Shown: positions 53,356 to 63,056, counted from the stretch's first letter. The stretch: 64,000 bases of DNA from JAVEDQ01 sp963783105 (GCA_963783105.1 CAWAMI010000001.1:620001-684000); one strand, 5' to 3'. Numbers and translations are program-made. Notes: generated by a model not told the origin, from the letters alone.

Positions 53356-55704
53356 ATGCAGGGGCACGTCCCGAGACCCCGTCTGCCGAGCAAGCTCGAA
53401 CGGCCTTCGCTCGCGCCGGCCCTGGTGCGACGCGTCGCCCTGGTCGAGCGGCTGCGGCACTCGACGGCCTACCCTCTCGTCGTCCTCACCGCCGGACCGG
53501 GCTACGGCAAGACCACGCTGCTGACGCAGTGGGACACCGCGGACGGCCGTCCGTTCTCCTGGATACGGCTCGACGTGGCGGATCGGGACCCGGCCGTCCT
53601 GCTGATGTATCTCGCTCGCGTTCTCGTTCCCGGGAAAGGCGCGGACGCGGACGTGCTGGAGGGGCCCATCGACGATCCGGGGTTCCTGGCGAAGGTGGCG
53701 TTACCGCGGCTCGCGCAGGTGATGCGGAACCGGGACGGTCCCTTCGTGCTCGTGCTCGACGACATCGATGTCCTCGAGTGCGCGGCGTGGGACGTCGTCC
53801 GCTTCCTTCGACAGGAGATGCCCGCGGGATGTCAGCTCGTTCTCTCCGGCCGGTCGGTGCCCGAGATCGCGTTGGGGTCCCTGGTGACGCATCGTCGAGT
53901 CCTGCATCTCGCGGGTCCCGAACTGGCGATGTCCGTCGACGAAGGTCGCGCCGTACTGTCCGAGGCCGGTGTCGTCGTGGACGAGGCGGGTGCGGCCGCG
54001 CTGGTGCGTCGCACCGAAGGCTGGCCGGCGTCGCTCTACCTGGCGGCGCTGTCCCTGCGGGGCTCGCCGCATCCGGATCGGGCCGCCCGGTCGTTCTCCG
54101 GCGCCGACCGGCTCGTCACCGCCTACGTGCGCGACGAGCTGCTGCTCCCCGCCGGCGACGAGCTCCGACGGTTCCTGCTGCGGACCTCGATCCTCGCCAC
54201 GATGTCCGGCCCGCTGTGCGACGCGGTCGTCGGGACCTCCGACAGCGCGTCGGTGCTCGCCGAGATCAGCCGAACCAACCCCTTGCTGGTCCCGGTCGAG
54301 CAGGACCGGTACCGCTACCACCGACTGTTCGGCGAGGTGCTACGGGCCGAACTGGCGCGCCTCGAGCCGGACCTCGTGGTGGAGCTGCACCGGCGGGCCA
54401 GCCTCGCCTACGAGCGAGCGGGTCAGCCCGACGAGGCGATCAGCCATGCCCACGCGGCCGGCGACGAGCGGCGGGCGGCCGAGCTGGTCTGGCGCGAGGT
54501 CGCGGGTCGGCTCATGAGCGGTCGGTCCGCGGTCCTGGAGCGATGGCTCGCCGGCTTCGCCGGCACCCGCATGGTCCGGGACCCGCTTCTCGCTCTCACG
54601 GCGGCCGCGTGCGCCCTCGCCGCCGGGCGGCCCGTGACGGAGTGGTTGGTCACGGCCCAGCACGCGGCGGACAGGCCGTCGCCGGACTCGCGCAGCGGCA
54701 GCGACGTGGCCCTCGCCATCGCGGTCTTCCATGCCGTCATGGGCCGCCGGGGCGCCGTACGCATGGCCGCCGACGCCGAGACGATCGGGGCCCTGTCGCC
54801 GATCGGCACGTCCCCGGCGGCTCTCGCGCACTTCTTCCGGGGTGTGGCCGCCGACCTCGTCGGCGACGCGTGCCTGGCCCGGCGCCAGCTGCGGGCCGGG
54901 GTGATCGCGGCCGGCCGGGCGGCGCTGCCGACCCTGCAAGCCCTCTGCCTGGCCTACCTCGCGGACCTCGCCTACCGCTGCGGCGACTGGCGCCGGACCT
55001 CTCTGCTCGCGGCGCGGGCGCGCGGGCTGATGGAGGCGGCCCACGCCGAGGACTTCATCACCATGGCATCCGTGCACGCCACGGTCGCGCTGGCGCTGGC
55101 CTCCGAGCGCCGAGCGGGCGAGGCGAGGCGGGCGGCGACGGACGCGCTGCGCCTGCTCGCCGCTGTCGCACCCATCGCCCCGTGGCTCGACGTGCACACG
55201 CGGTCGGTGCTCGCACGTGCGCACCTGCTGCTGGGCGATCCCGTGGCCGCCCGCATGCTGCTGGCCGAGGCCCAGCAGGTGGTGGAGCTGGTCCCCGACG
55301 CTCCGGAGCTGCGCAACCAGCTCGACGAGGTGTGGGAGCTGGTGCAGGCGCGACCGCTGTCGATGGCGGTGGGACCGTCGTCGATCACCCCGGCCGAGCT
55401 GCGGGTGCTGCGGCTGCTGCCGACCCATCTGAGCTTCGCCGACATCAGCGACCAGCTGTTCCTGACCCGCAACACCATCAAGACGCAGGCGATCGCCGCC
55501 TACCGCAAGCTCGGCGTCAGCTCGCGGAGCGAGGCGGTGGCGCAGGCCCGGATGCTGGGGCTGATCCCCTCCGGTCCGGACACGTCGGGAGCCGGGGGTG
55601 CACCCGAGGCTGCGGATCCCGACGCTGCGGATCCCGACGCGGCGGACCCTGATGCCGACGGTCCGGAGGTGGCCGGAACGTTCGGACGTCGAGCTCCGCG
55701 CTGA
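53356..55704 (+). CDS. MalT-like LuxR-family STAND regulator 2
   Basis: This 782-aa regulator has N-terminal RPRLPSKLERPSLAPALV typical of the class, Walker A TAGPGYGKTTLL (about 47-58), Walker B PFVLVLDDIDVLE, an arginine/helical NTPase-associated region, TPR-like helices and a C-terminal LuxR HTH (ITPAELRVLRLLPTHLSFA and LTRNTIKTQAIAAYRKLG, about 675-735). Past the HTH is a tail containing a short tandem repeat. The ATG at 53356 matches the class N-terminus. It is divergent from regulator 1 (219 bases between) and convergent with regulator 3. Inducer unknown. Confidence 0.92.
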   Translation: MQGHVPRPRLPSKLERPSLAPALVRRVALVERLRHSTAYPLVVLTAGPGYGKTTLLTQWDTADGRPFSWIRLDVADRDPAVLLMYLARVLVPGKGADADVLEGPIDDPGFLAKVALPRLAQVMRNRDGPFVLVLDDIDVLECAAWDVVRFLRQEMPAGCQLVLSGRSVPEIALGSLVTHRRVLHLAGPELAMSVDEGRAVLSEAGVVVDEAGAAALVRRTEGWPASLYLAALSLRGSPHPDRAARSFSGADRLVTAYVRDELLLPAGDELRRFLLRTSILATMSGPLCDAVVGTSDSASVLAEISRTNPLLVPVEQDRYRYHRLFGEVLRAELARLEPDLVVELHRRASLAYERAGQPDEAISHAHAAGDERRAAELVWREVAGRLMSGRSAVLERWLAGFAGTRMVRDPLLALTAAACALAAGRPVTEWLVTAQHAADRPSPDSRSGSDVALAIAVFHAVMGRRGAVRMAADAETIGALSPIGTSPAALAHFFRGVAADLVGDACLARRQLRAGVIAAGRAALPTLQALCLAYLADLAYRCGDWRRTSLLAARARGLMEAAHAEDFITMASVHATVALALASERRAGEARRAATDALRLLAAVAPIAPWLDVHTRSVLARAHLLLGDPVAARMLLAEAQQVVELVPDAPELRNQLDEVWELVQARPLSMAVGPSSITPAELRVLRLLPTHLSFADISDQLFLTRNTIKTQAIAAYRKLGVSSRSEAVAQARMLGLIPSGPDTSGAGGAPEAADPDAADPDAADPDADGPEVAGTFGRRAPR
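55609..55653 (+). repeat. Three 15-base repeats encoding AADPD in regulator 2's tail
   Basis: GCTGCGGATCCCGAC occurs at 55609-55623 and 55624-55638, followed by a diverged third copy at 55639-55653. The repeats add an acidic tail after the DNA-binding domain and could vary in copy number by slippage. Confidence 0.85.
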
Positions 55705-55786
55705 CGACGGCGCCATCAGCCCCCGGGCGCACCGGTGCCCAGGCCGGACGGGCAGCCACGGCCTCCGACGACTCCGCCGCGACCCG

Positions 55787-58027
55787 TCAGGGGTCGAGGA
55801 GCCCGAAGGAGCGGGCGCAGCTCACCGCTTCGGTGCGCGAGTTGACGCCGAGCTTCCGGTAGGCGGCGATGGCCTGCGTCTTCACGGTGTTGCGGGACAG
55901 GTAGAGCGCATAACCGATCTCGCGGAACGACAGGTGGGTCGGCAGCAGCTGCACCACCCTCAGCTCGGCCGGCGAGATCGCCGACGGTCCGGCGGTGGTC
56001 GTCAGAGGGAGCTCCTCGGCGAGCCGCCACAGCTGCTCGAGCTTGCCGCGGAGCTGCGGCTCGCCCGCTGCGCCGGGAAGGGCAGCCTGGGCCTCGGAGA
56101 GCAACGAACGGGCCGCCGCGGTGTCGCCGAGCAGCAGGTAGCCGTGCCCCAGCAACAGGCGCGACACGAAGTGCACCCAGGGCGGGAACCCGGGAAGTGC
56201 ATGGGCCAGGAGGCGACGAGCCTGCTGCCCGGCCCGCTCCGCCTCGTCGCGGTCTCCCCGCCGGGCCAGGCACACCGTGGTCACCGCGAAGACCGGCGTC
56301 ATCGTCACGAGGTGGTGCAGCCGGTAGTCCGTCACCAGCTTCCTCGCGCGCAGGCTGAGCCGGTCGGCGGCCGCCCAGTCCTCGTCCTCGACCGCGAGCA
56401 CGGCGCGCAGGGCGAGGCACTGCGCCTCGACCGACGGGACGTCCAGGAGGCGGCTCAACTGCTCGCCCTCGTTCAGCCAGCGTGCTGCTCCCGCGCGGTC
56501 CCCCTGCAGCCATCGCGCCAGCCCCGCCAGGTGGCAGGCCATGCAGCGCCAGGCGTCGTCGCCGGAGTTGATCACGGCGATGTCCGCCTGACCCGCCATC
56601 GCCGCGGCGCTCCCGGAGCCCGACGCCGCGCGGAACAGCGCGATCCCGGCCCGCACCGACGTGCGCGTGGGGTCGTCGTCCTCGGAAGGGTCGTCCCGGC
56701 AGGCGTCGACCAGCCACTGGTCCACGGCGAGACCGTTCTCCATCGCGTGCCACGCGGCGGCGAGGGCCAGCCGCGGGTGGCGGTGCAGGTCGTCGGTCGA
56801 GCACGAGCCGAGCCAGCGGTCGAGCGGCCGGTCATCGGTCATCGACGGGCGGGGTCGCGCGACGTTGGCCCAGACCAGGTCGGCGAGCAGGTCCATGTCG
56901 CCGGCCGCCGCCGCATGCCGGACGGCAGCCTCCACGTCGCCCGCCGCCCGCGTCGAGTGGCTGGCCCGTCGTCGCAGGACCAACTCCCGATCGGGTTCGA
57001 TCTCCCGCCGGAGCCGGCTCAGGAGGTCGACGAACAGCGGGTGCATGCGGTACCGGTCCGGCCGGTGCCCGACGGGGAAGACGAGGCTGTTCGATCGGCT
57101 GAGCTCCTCCAGACGTCGTCCGCTGCCGGTCGTCTCCGCCACCGCATCGCAGAGCGGGCCCGTCAGCTCGTCGAGCACGGACACCCGGGTCAGGAAGCGG
57201 CGAACCTCCGGGTCGGTGTCGGCGAGGAACGTCGTCGACAGGTAGGTCCGGACCGGCGGAGCGTCTCCCGAGAAGGTGGACGAGAGCCCCCGGCCGCCTT
57301 GACGCAGCCAGCGTGCCGCGAGCCGGAGGCCTGTCGGCCAACCCTCGCTGCGGCGCAGGAGCACGGCTGCCGTCGCGGCATCCGGCTCGACGCCGCCGGA
57401 CGCCAGCATCGCGCGGCTCTCGTCGGGGCTCATCGCCAGGTCGTCGCGACGCAGCCAGAGCAGCCGGCGGTGCGTCACCCAGCGCCCGAGCGGCAGGAGG
57501 GGCTGTGTCCTGCCCGCGAGCGCAAAGGTCCGGCCGGGCGGCGAGGCGTCGAGGAACGCTTCGAGCACGTGCCAGGCGTCCGGCGAGCGCAGCACCTCTG
57601 TCCCGTCCAGCACCACGAGGGCGGGTCCGGCGCTCTTCTCGAGCACCTTCGCCAGCCGGGGGAGGACGAGGGAGGTCAGCAGCCCGGGGCTGTCCAGAGG
57701 TCCGCACATCAGCTCCGGCGGTACGGGGTCCGGCGCGACGAGCGCGCCCAGCAGGCTGCTGAACAGCAACGCCGGGTCGTCGTGCCACGCCCGCAGCGCG
57801 AGCCAACGCACGGACCGCGTGTCGTCCTCGGCGAGCTGCCGCAACAGCGTCGTCTTGCCGAAACCGGCGGGCGCGTCGAGCACGAGGATGGGTAGTCCCG
57901 GCTCCGCGCGGATGCGGGCCAGCAACCCGGTCCGGGGGACGCCGTCCGTGCCGTGGCGCGGTCCGGGGAGGCGGACCAGGAGGTCGTTGTCCGTTCCCTG
58001 CACGGGGGCGAGGTGGAGGTTCGGCAT
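55787..58027 (-). CDS. MalT-like LuxR-family STAND regulator 3
   Basis: This 746-aa regulator has Walker A DAPAGFGKTTLLRQL (about 55-69), Walker B PALVVLDGTEVL (note Gly in place of the second acidic residue), a TPR-like region and C-terminal LuxR HTH (ISPAELRVVQLLPTHLSF, LSRNTVKTQAIAAYRKLG). The HTH is nearly identical in pattern to regulators 1 and 2, while the sensor region is diverged. The ATG at 58027-58025 has GAGGA upstream. The changed Walker B could weaken ATP hydrolysis. It completes a block of three paralogues. Confidence 0.92.
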   Translation of the reverse strand: MPNLHLAPVQGTDNDLLVRLPGPRHGTDGVPRTGLLARIRAEPGLPILVLDAPAGFGKTTLLRQLAEDDTRSVRWLALRAWHDDPALLFSSLLGALVAPDPVPPELMCGPLDSPGLLTSLVLPRLAKVLEKSAGPALVVLDGTEVLRSPDAWHVLEAFLDASPPGRTFALAGRTQPLLPLGRWVTHRRLLWLRRDDLAMSPDESRAMLASGGVEPDAATAAVLLRRSEGWPTGLRLAARWLRQGGRGLSSTFSGDAPPVRTYLSTTFLADTDPEVRRFLTRVSVLDELTGPLCDAVAETTGSGRRLEELSRSNSLVFPVGHRPDRYRMHPLFVDLLSRLRREIEPDRELVLRRRASHSTRAAGDVEAAVRHAAAAGDMDLLADLVWANVARPRPSMTDDRPLDRWLGSCSTDDLHRHPRLALAAAWHAMENGLAVDQWLVDACRDDPSEDDDPTRTSVRAGIALFRAASGSGSAAAMAGQADIAVINSGDDAWRCMACHLAGLARWLQGDRAGAARWLNEGEQLSRLLDVPSVEAQCLALRAVLAVEDEDWAAADRLSLRARKLVTDYRLHHLVTMTPVFAVTTVCLARRGDRDEAERAGQQARRLLAHALPGFPPWVHFVSRLLLGHGYLLLGDTAAARSLLSEAQAALPGAAGEPQLRGKLEQLWRLAEELPLTTTAGPSAISPAELRVVQLLPTHLSFREIGYALYLSRNTVKTQAIAAYRKLGVNSRTEAVSCARSFGLLDP

Positions 58028-58137
58028 CGAGTGGGTCCTCGTTCCGCTACTGCTTAGCGAACGTGCTTCGGAAGCCCATCCCCCGGTAGGCGGGCTCTCG
58101 TCCCGCCGAGAACGTCCCTCTCGGCAGGGGAGAAGTC

Positions 58138-58187
58138 CAGCGAGAACGCTGTAAATGGCCACGATGTGCCAGTAGGGGTTCTCGCTG
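58138..58187. promoter_or_regulatory. 10-bp inverted repeat upstream of regulator 3
   Basis: CAGCGAGAAC (58138-58147) and GTTCTCGCTG (58178-58187) are perfect inverted arms 30 bases apart, and another GAGAACG copy lies at about 58128. It is about 110 bases before the start of regulator 3, a plausible autoregulatory operator. Confidence 0.4.
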
Positions 58188-58193
58188 AACGGC

Positions 58194-58226
58194 CCGCACG
58201 GGCCCACCGGCGGCGGGCCCGTGCGG
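58194..58226 (-). terminator. Strong hairpin after the DUF7144 gene
   Basis: CCGCACGGGCCC (58194-58205) and GGGCCCGTGCGG (58215-58226) make a perfect 12-bp GC stem with a nine-base loop, ten bases beyond the stop of the minus-strand DUF7144 gene. There is no U tract, as is common in actinobacterial terminators. Confidence 0.65.
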
Positions 58227-58235
58227 CATCCTGCG

Positions 58236-58697
58236 TCACCGGCTGCGCATCTCCTTGCCGTGCACCGCGAGGGCGTAGATGACCAGCACGTCGAGCGTGA
58301 TGATGATCGTCGACCACACCGGATAGGCGGACAGGAACGCCAGGTTGACCGTGGCGCTGACGACCGCCAGCAGGATGCCGACGATCCGCGCCCAGGTCTG
58401 GCCGACCAGGACGCCGAAGCCGGCGCCGAGGACGACGATGCCGAGGATCAGGTGCGTCCAGCCCCAGGCCGTGTAGTTCGCCGTGACCAGCAGACCGTTG
58501 CTGGTGACGACGAAGTACTGGTCCCTGAACAGCGCGGCGAGACCCTCGATGATCCCGAAGATGCCGACCAGGATCATCATGATCCCGCCGAATCCGACCC
58601 AGCCCTCCCAGCCGGACGAGGGAGGTGCTTCCTCGACCCGCCGCTGCTGCTGGCGCGGGACGTCGGTGGACTGCCCCGTGTTCTGTGTGTAGGTCAT
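58236..58697 (-). CDS. DUF7144 family membrane protein
   Basis: This 153-aa protein has a hydrophilic N-terminus (about 1-30) and four membrane helices: GFGGIMMILVGIFGIIEGL, AWGWTHLILGIVVLGAGF, ARIVGILLAVVSATVNLAF and IIITLDVLVIYALAV. It matches a widespread actinobacterial small four-helix family of unknown function. AAGGAGA is located six bases before the ATG. A strong hairpin follows the stop. It is divergent from the phosphatase/GH15 pair, with 228 bases between that hold no further gene I can support. Confidence 0.87.
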   Translation of the reverse strand: MTYTQNTGQSTDVPRQQQRRVEEAPPSSGWEGWVGFGGIMMILVGIFGIIEGLAALFRDQYFVVTSNGLLVTANYTAWGWTHLILGIVVLGAGFGVLVGQTWARIVGILLAVVSATVNLAFLSAYPVWSTIIITLDVLVIYALAVHGKEMRSR

Positions 58698-58925
58698 CGC
58701 GACTCTCCTTGGGTCGGAACCGGGCGTGCTTGCGGGGTGGTTCGGGCTGCCGTCAGCAGGTCACGGGTCATGGCCCGCTCCCTCCCGCTGCTGCTCCGGC
58801 TTCGTCTGGCTGAGGCGCAGTCTGTGTCGGGGAGACGTCCTACGGCCTCATGCGATCAGGGTGAACTCAGCCGATCACCCCCGTCGGATGAGGATCGACT
58901 CCCGGTCCGGCGGCACAGTTCGGCC

Positions 58926-61076
58926 GTGGACACCGCCGAACACCCCGCCCCCGGCACGCACGGTCCCGCGCGTTGGTCCCTGCGCCTGCTGCTGCTCGCC
59001 GTGGTCGGCCGGTGGCTCGCCCTGGGGTTGAGCATCGCCGTCGTGCCCGGCATCACCGCCGGCGCCGAGTGGGACGTCCTGCTCGCGGCCCTCGTCCTCG
59101 CCGTCCTGGGCGGCGTCCTGCGCCCGGTGCTCGCCGCGGCGACGGTCCTGCTCGGCTGGGCCGGCGTCGTCGTCGGATGGCTGTTGTCGCAGGCGGTCCT
59201 GCTCTACCTCGCGGTCCTCGTGACCCCCGGCATCCACGCCGACGGCCTCTGGCCGGTCTTCTGGGCCTCCTGGATCTTCGCGATCGTGGGGACGGCCATC
59301 GACTGGCTGCTGACCGCGGGCGAGTCCCGCACGTTGGCGATGCAGCTGCGCCGCAACAACCGGCGCGTGCGCGGAGGCGACGCGGGAGCGGAGCCGGGCG
59401 TCGTGCTGATCCAGATCGACGGCTTGTCGGCGCCGCTGCTGCGCTGGGCGGTCGCGGCGGGCAACCTGCCGACGCTGAGCCGCTGGCTGCGCACCGGGTC
59501 GCACGAGTTGCACGACTGGCACGCACAGCTTCCTGCGACGACGCCGGCGAGCCAGGCGGGGCTCCTGCACGGGGCGAGCGAGCAGATCCCGGCCTTCCGC
59601 TGGTACGAGAAGGAGTCCGGCCGTCTGGTCGTCACGAACCACCCGAAGGACAGCGCGCTGGTGGAGCAGCGGCTGACCAACGGCCGTGGCCTGCTGGCCG
59701 GGGGCGGCGTCAGCCTGTCCAACGTCTTCTCCGGGGACGCCGCGGTCGCCGCGCTCACCATGAGCCGGGTCGGTGAGGGCGGACGCAGGAACTCTCCGTC
59801 GCGCAGCCTCGGCGGTTACCTGATCGATCCCTACGGCTTCACCCGGGCGCTCGTGCTCACCGTCGGCGAGATGGTCAAGGAGGTGTACCAGGCCCGCCGC
59901 CAGCAGGCCCGGGGCATCGAGCCGCGCGTTCCCCGCGACTGGTCCTACGTGGCCCTGCGCGGGCTCACGAACGTCCTGCTGCGGGAACTCAACGTCAACC
60001 TGATCGCCGAGCACATGGCTCGGGGGGCGCCGGCCATCTACTGCGACTTCGTCGACTATGACGAGGTAGCGCACCACGCCGGTCCCACCCGTGCCGAGTC
60101 CCTGGCGTCACTGGAGGGGATCGACAGGGTGCTCGGGGTCCTCGAGGAGGTGGCGGCGACGACCGCGCGGCGCTACTCCTTCGTGGTGCTGTCCGACCAC
60201 GGGCAGAGCCAGGGGGCGACATTCCGGCAGCGCTACGGGTCGGGCCTCGACGAGGTGGTGCGCTCCCTGCTCGCCGAGCCTGCCGTCGCACACCTCGCGT
60301 CGGGCGCGGACGAGGTGCACGGCCCGGTCACCGCCCTGGTGCAGGATCTCTCCGCCGAGCCGGGCCTGGTGGGGTCGGTGGCCGGACGGTCGGCACGCAA
60401 GCGGGCCGAGCCGGCACCGCCCTCCGCGCCGGAGGCGGGCGACGAGAAGCCCGAGTTGGTCGTCCTGGCCTCGGGAAACCTCGGCCTCGTCTATCTGGGC
60501 CGGGTGCCGGGGCGGGTGACTCTCGAGGATCTCCAGGAGCGGCACCCCGCGCTGCTGCGGGGATTGACGGCGCACCCCGGCGTCGGCTTCGTGCTCGTCC
60601 GGAGCCGCATCCACGGCGCCGTGGTGCTCGGCGCCGACGGGACGCACCACCTGCGCGACGGGAAGGTCGAGGGCCGCGACCCGCTCGCCCGCTTCGGCCC
60701 GCACGCGGCCGACGACCTCCGCCGGCACGACGGCCTCGCGCATGCCCCCGACCTGCTCGTCAACAGCCGGATCGACGACGGGACCGACGAGGTGGCCGCC
60801 TTCGAGGAGCTGGTCGGCTGCCACGGCGGGCTCGGCGGCTGGCAGAACCAGCCCGTGCTCGTGGCGCCCGCGGGGTGGACCGTCGAGGCGCCTCTGATCG
60901 GGGCCGACGCGGTGCACTTCCAGCTGGTGCGGTGGCTCGAGCAGCACGGTGCGCGCGAGGTCGTGCTCCCGCCCGGGTCCGTGCCCGTGCCGGCCTCATC
61001 CGCCTCGGGTGATGCGGGTCCGGGTCCCTCGGCGTCTGCTGCTGCGGGCGGCGGTCGCCCGGCGAAGGGGGCGTGA
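58926..61076 (+). CDS. Fusion of four-helix holin-like membrane domain and alkaline-phosphatase-superfamily enzyme
   Basis: This 716-aa protein begins with a four-helix membrane domain (about 20-130; like the phage-holin superfamily IV/DUF4112-type membrane family) and continues with a phosphodiesterase/phosphatase-fold domain: VLIQIDGLSAPLLRWAVAAG (metal Asp), a probable Thr nucleophile in ATTPASQAG, DFVDYDEVAHHAGP and VLSDHGQSQGATF (metal Asp and His). It probably works at the membrane on a lipid or wall phosphoester. The GTG at 58926 gives the complete first helix. Its stop overlaps the GH15 start (TGATG), so the pair is coupled. Confidence 0.88.
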   Translation: MDTAEHPAPGTHGPARWSLRLLLLAVVGRWLALGLSIAVVPGITAGAEWDVLLAALVLAVLGGVLRPVLAAATVLLGWAGVVVGWLLSQAVLLYLAVLVTPGIHADGLWPVFWASWIFAIVGTAIDWLLTAGESRTLAMQLRRNNRRVRGGDAGAEPGVVLIQIDGLSAPLLRWAVAAGNLPTLSRWLRTGSHELHDWHAQLPATTPASQAGLLHGASEQIPAFRWYEKESGRLVVTNHPKDSALVEQRLTNGRGLLAGGGVSLSNVFSGDAAVAALTMSRVGEGGRRNSPSRSLGGYLIDPYGFTRALVLTVGEMVKEVYQARRQQARGIEPRVPRDWSYVALRGLTNVLLRELNVNLIAEHMARGAPAIYCDFVDYDEVAHHAGPTRAESLASLEGIDRVLGVLEEVAATTARRYSFVVLSDHGQSQGATFRQRYGSGLDEVVRSLLAEPAVAHLASGADEVHGPVTALVQDLSAEPGLVGSVAGRSARKRAEPAPPSAPEAGDEKPELVVLASGNLGLVYLGRVPGRVTLEDLQERHPALLRGLTAHPGVGFVLVRSRIHGAVVLGADGTHHLRDGKVEGRDPLARFGPHAADDLRRHDGLAHAPDLLVNSRIDDGTDEVAAFEELVGCHGGLGGWQNQPVLVAPAGWTVEAPLIGADAVHFQLVRWLEQHGAREVVLPPGSVPVPASSASGDAGPGPSASAAAGGGRPAKGA

Positions 61077-63046
61077 TGACACAGCAAGCGATGGGGACGT
61101 CAGCGTCGGCGAGCGTCCGGCAGGCCGCTCCCGCCGCCCCGGCGCAGCGGGCCGCGACCGAGCAGCAGTCGGTGCCTACCCGGAGCGCGGCCACACCGTC
61201 GCCGTTCCCGCCGATCGCGGACCATGCCTTCCTGTCCGACTGCCACACCGGAGCGCTGGTCTCCCCCGACGGGGCGATCAGCTGGCTCTGCGTGCCGCGG
61301 TTCGACTCGCCGAGCGTGTTCGGCACCCTGCTCGACCGCGAGGCCGGTCACTTCCGGTTGGCTCCCTTCGGGGTGAACCACCCGGCCGACCGGACCTATG
61401 AGGTGGGCACGAACGTTCTCGTCACGACGTGGAAGACGCCGACCGGCTGGGCCGTGATGCGCGACGCGTTGACCGTGGGACCGCGTCTCCGGGACGACCG
61501 GGTCACGCCGCACACCCGCCCGCCCGCCGACGACGACGCCGATCACATGCTGGTCCGCGTCTTCGAGTGCATCGAGGGTCATGTCGACGTCGAGCTGGTC
61601 TGCGAGCCCGCCTTCGACTACGGGCGGCAGTCGGCGACGTGGACGCTCCAGGGCGCCGACCGGCACGTCGCGGACGCCGCGGGCGAGGGGCTGACGCTCC
61701 GGCTGACGACCGACATGGCCCTCGGGGTGGAGGGTGACCGGGCGAGGGCCCGCCGCACCCTCGCGCAGGGGGAGCGGGTGTTCTGCTCGTTGAGCTGGGC
61801 CGAGGACCTCCTGTCGCCCGCCGACTCGGAGGAGGCCGTGGGGCGGTTGGACGAGACGACCCGCTTCTGGCGGACCTGGCTGGGGGCCGCGCGCCTTGTC
61901 GACCACCGGTGGCGGCCGTCCATCGAGCGTTCGGCGTTGACCGTGAAGGGCCTGACCTACATGCCGACCGGGGCGGTCGTCGCGGCGCTGACCACATCGC
62001 TGCCCGAGACCCCCGGCGGGGAGCGGAACTGGGACTACCGCTTCAGCTGGATGCGCGACTCCACGTTCACCCTCCAGGCGCTGCACTACCTGAACCTCGA
62101 CTGGGAGGCCGACGAGTTCATGCAGTTCGTCGCCGACCTGGAGCCGAACCCCGATGGCGCACTGCAGATCATGTACGGCATCGACGGCCGGCGGGACCTC
62201 ACCGAGACGACGCGGGACGACCTGTCCGGTTACGACGGCGCGCGACCGGTGCGGGTCGGCAACGGTGCGTTCGACCAGCACCAGAACGACGTCTTCGGCG
62301 CCGTGCTCGACTCGATCCTGCTGCACACCAAACGAAGCCAGCGGCTGCCGCGTCGGCTGTGGCCGCTGGTGCGCCAGCAGGCGGAGTGCGCGAGCGCGAT
62401 CTGGCGCAACCCGGACCAGGGCATCTGGGAGGCGCGCGGCGCCCCGCAGCACTACGTCTCCTCCAAGCTGCTGTGCTGGGTCGCCATGGACCGGGCCGCG
62501 AAGCTCGCCCACACGCGCGGGGACTCCGACCTCGAGGCCGAGTGGCGGGCCACGGCGGACGAGATCTCGGCCGAGATCCTCGAGCGGGGGACGGATGACC
62601 GGGGGGTGCTGCGCCAGCACTACGACACCGATGCCCTGGACGCGTCCACGCTGCTGGCCGCGCTGTTCGGGTTCCTGCCCCCGGACGATCCGCGCTTGCA
62701 CGCGAGCGTGCTGGCGATCGCCGACGAGCTGTCCGAACACGGCTTCGTGCTGCGCTACCGCACCGACGAGACCGACGACGGCCTCTCCGGAAAGGAGGGC
62801 ACGTTCCTCATCTGCTCGTTCTGGCTCGTGTCCGCGTTGGCCGTCGTCGGCGAGCTGCAGCGGGCCCGGGATCTGATGGAGAAGCTGCTGCGCGTCGCGT
62901 CCCCGCTGGGCCTCTACGCCGAGGAGTTCGACGTGGACACCGGCCGGCACCTCGGCAACTTCCCGCAGGCCTTCTCGCACCTGGCCCTCATCGAGGCGGC
63001 CGGCCGGATCGTGCTCGCCGAGCGGATCGACGAGCTGAGCGGCTGA
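61076..63046 (+). CDS. Glycoside hydrolase family 15 (trehalase-type) protein
   Basis: This 656-aa GH15 enzyme has an N-terminal beta domain (about 45-270; FLSDCHTGALVSPDGAISWL) and an (alpha/alpha)6 catalytic domain with NWDYRFSWMRDSTF, a likely general acid Glu in GIWEARG and base in LYAEEFDVDTGRHLGNFPQ. Actinobacterial relatives include trehalases, so trehalose or a short alpha-glucan is the likely substrate. The ATG at 61076 overlaps the upstream stop; a GTG three bases before is equally usable. The first about 40 residues are Ala/Gln-rich and disordered. Confidence 0.93.
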   Translation: MTQQAMGTSASASVRQAAPAAPAQRAATEQQSVPTRSAATPSPFPPIADHAFLSDCHTGALVSPDGAISWLCVPRFDSPSVFGTLLDREAGHFRLAPFGVNHPADRTYEVGTNVLVTTWKTPTGWAVMRDALTVGPRLRDDRVTPHTRPPADDDADHMLVRVFECIEGHVDVELVCEPAFDYGRQSATWTLQGADRHVADAAGEGLTLRLTTDMALGVEGDRARARRTLAQGERVFCSLSWAEDLLSPADSEEAVGRLDETTRFWRTWLGAARLVDHRWRPSIERSALTVKGLTYMPTGAVVAALTTSLPETPGGERNWDYRFSWMRDSTFTLQALHYLNLDWEADEFMQFVADLEPNPDGALQIMYGIDGRRDLTETTRDDLSGYDGARPVRVGNGAFDQHQNDVFGAVLDSILLHTKRSQRLPRRLWPLVRQQAECASAIWRNPDQGIWEARGAPQHYVSSKLLCWVAMDRAAKLAHTRGDSDLEAEWRATADEISAEILERGTDDRGVLRQHYDTDALDASTLLAALFGFLPPDDPRLHASVLAIADELSEHGFVLRYRTDETDDGLSGKEGTFLICSFWLVSALAVVGELQRARDLMEKLLRVASPLGLYAEEFDVDTGRHLGNFPQAFSHLALIEAAGRIVLAERIDELSG

Positions 63047-63056
63047 GCCCGCCCTC

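Noticed and set aside
58698..58925. Additional small gene in the divergent region before the phosphatase fusion
   Set aside because: Short frames here have no ribosome binding site or composition typical of a real gene; it is more likely promoter DNA.
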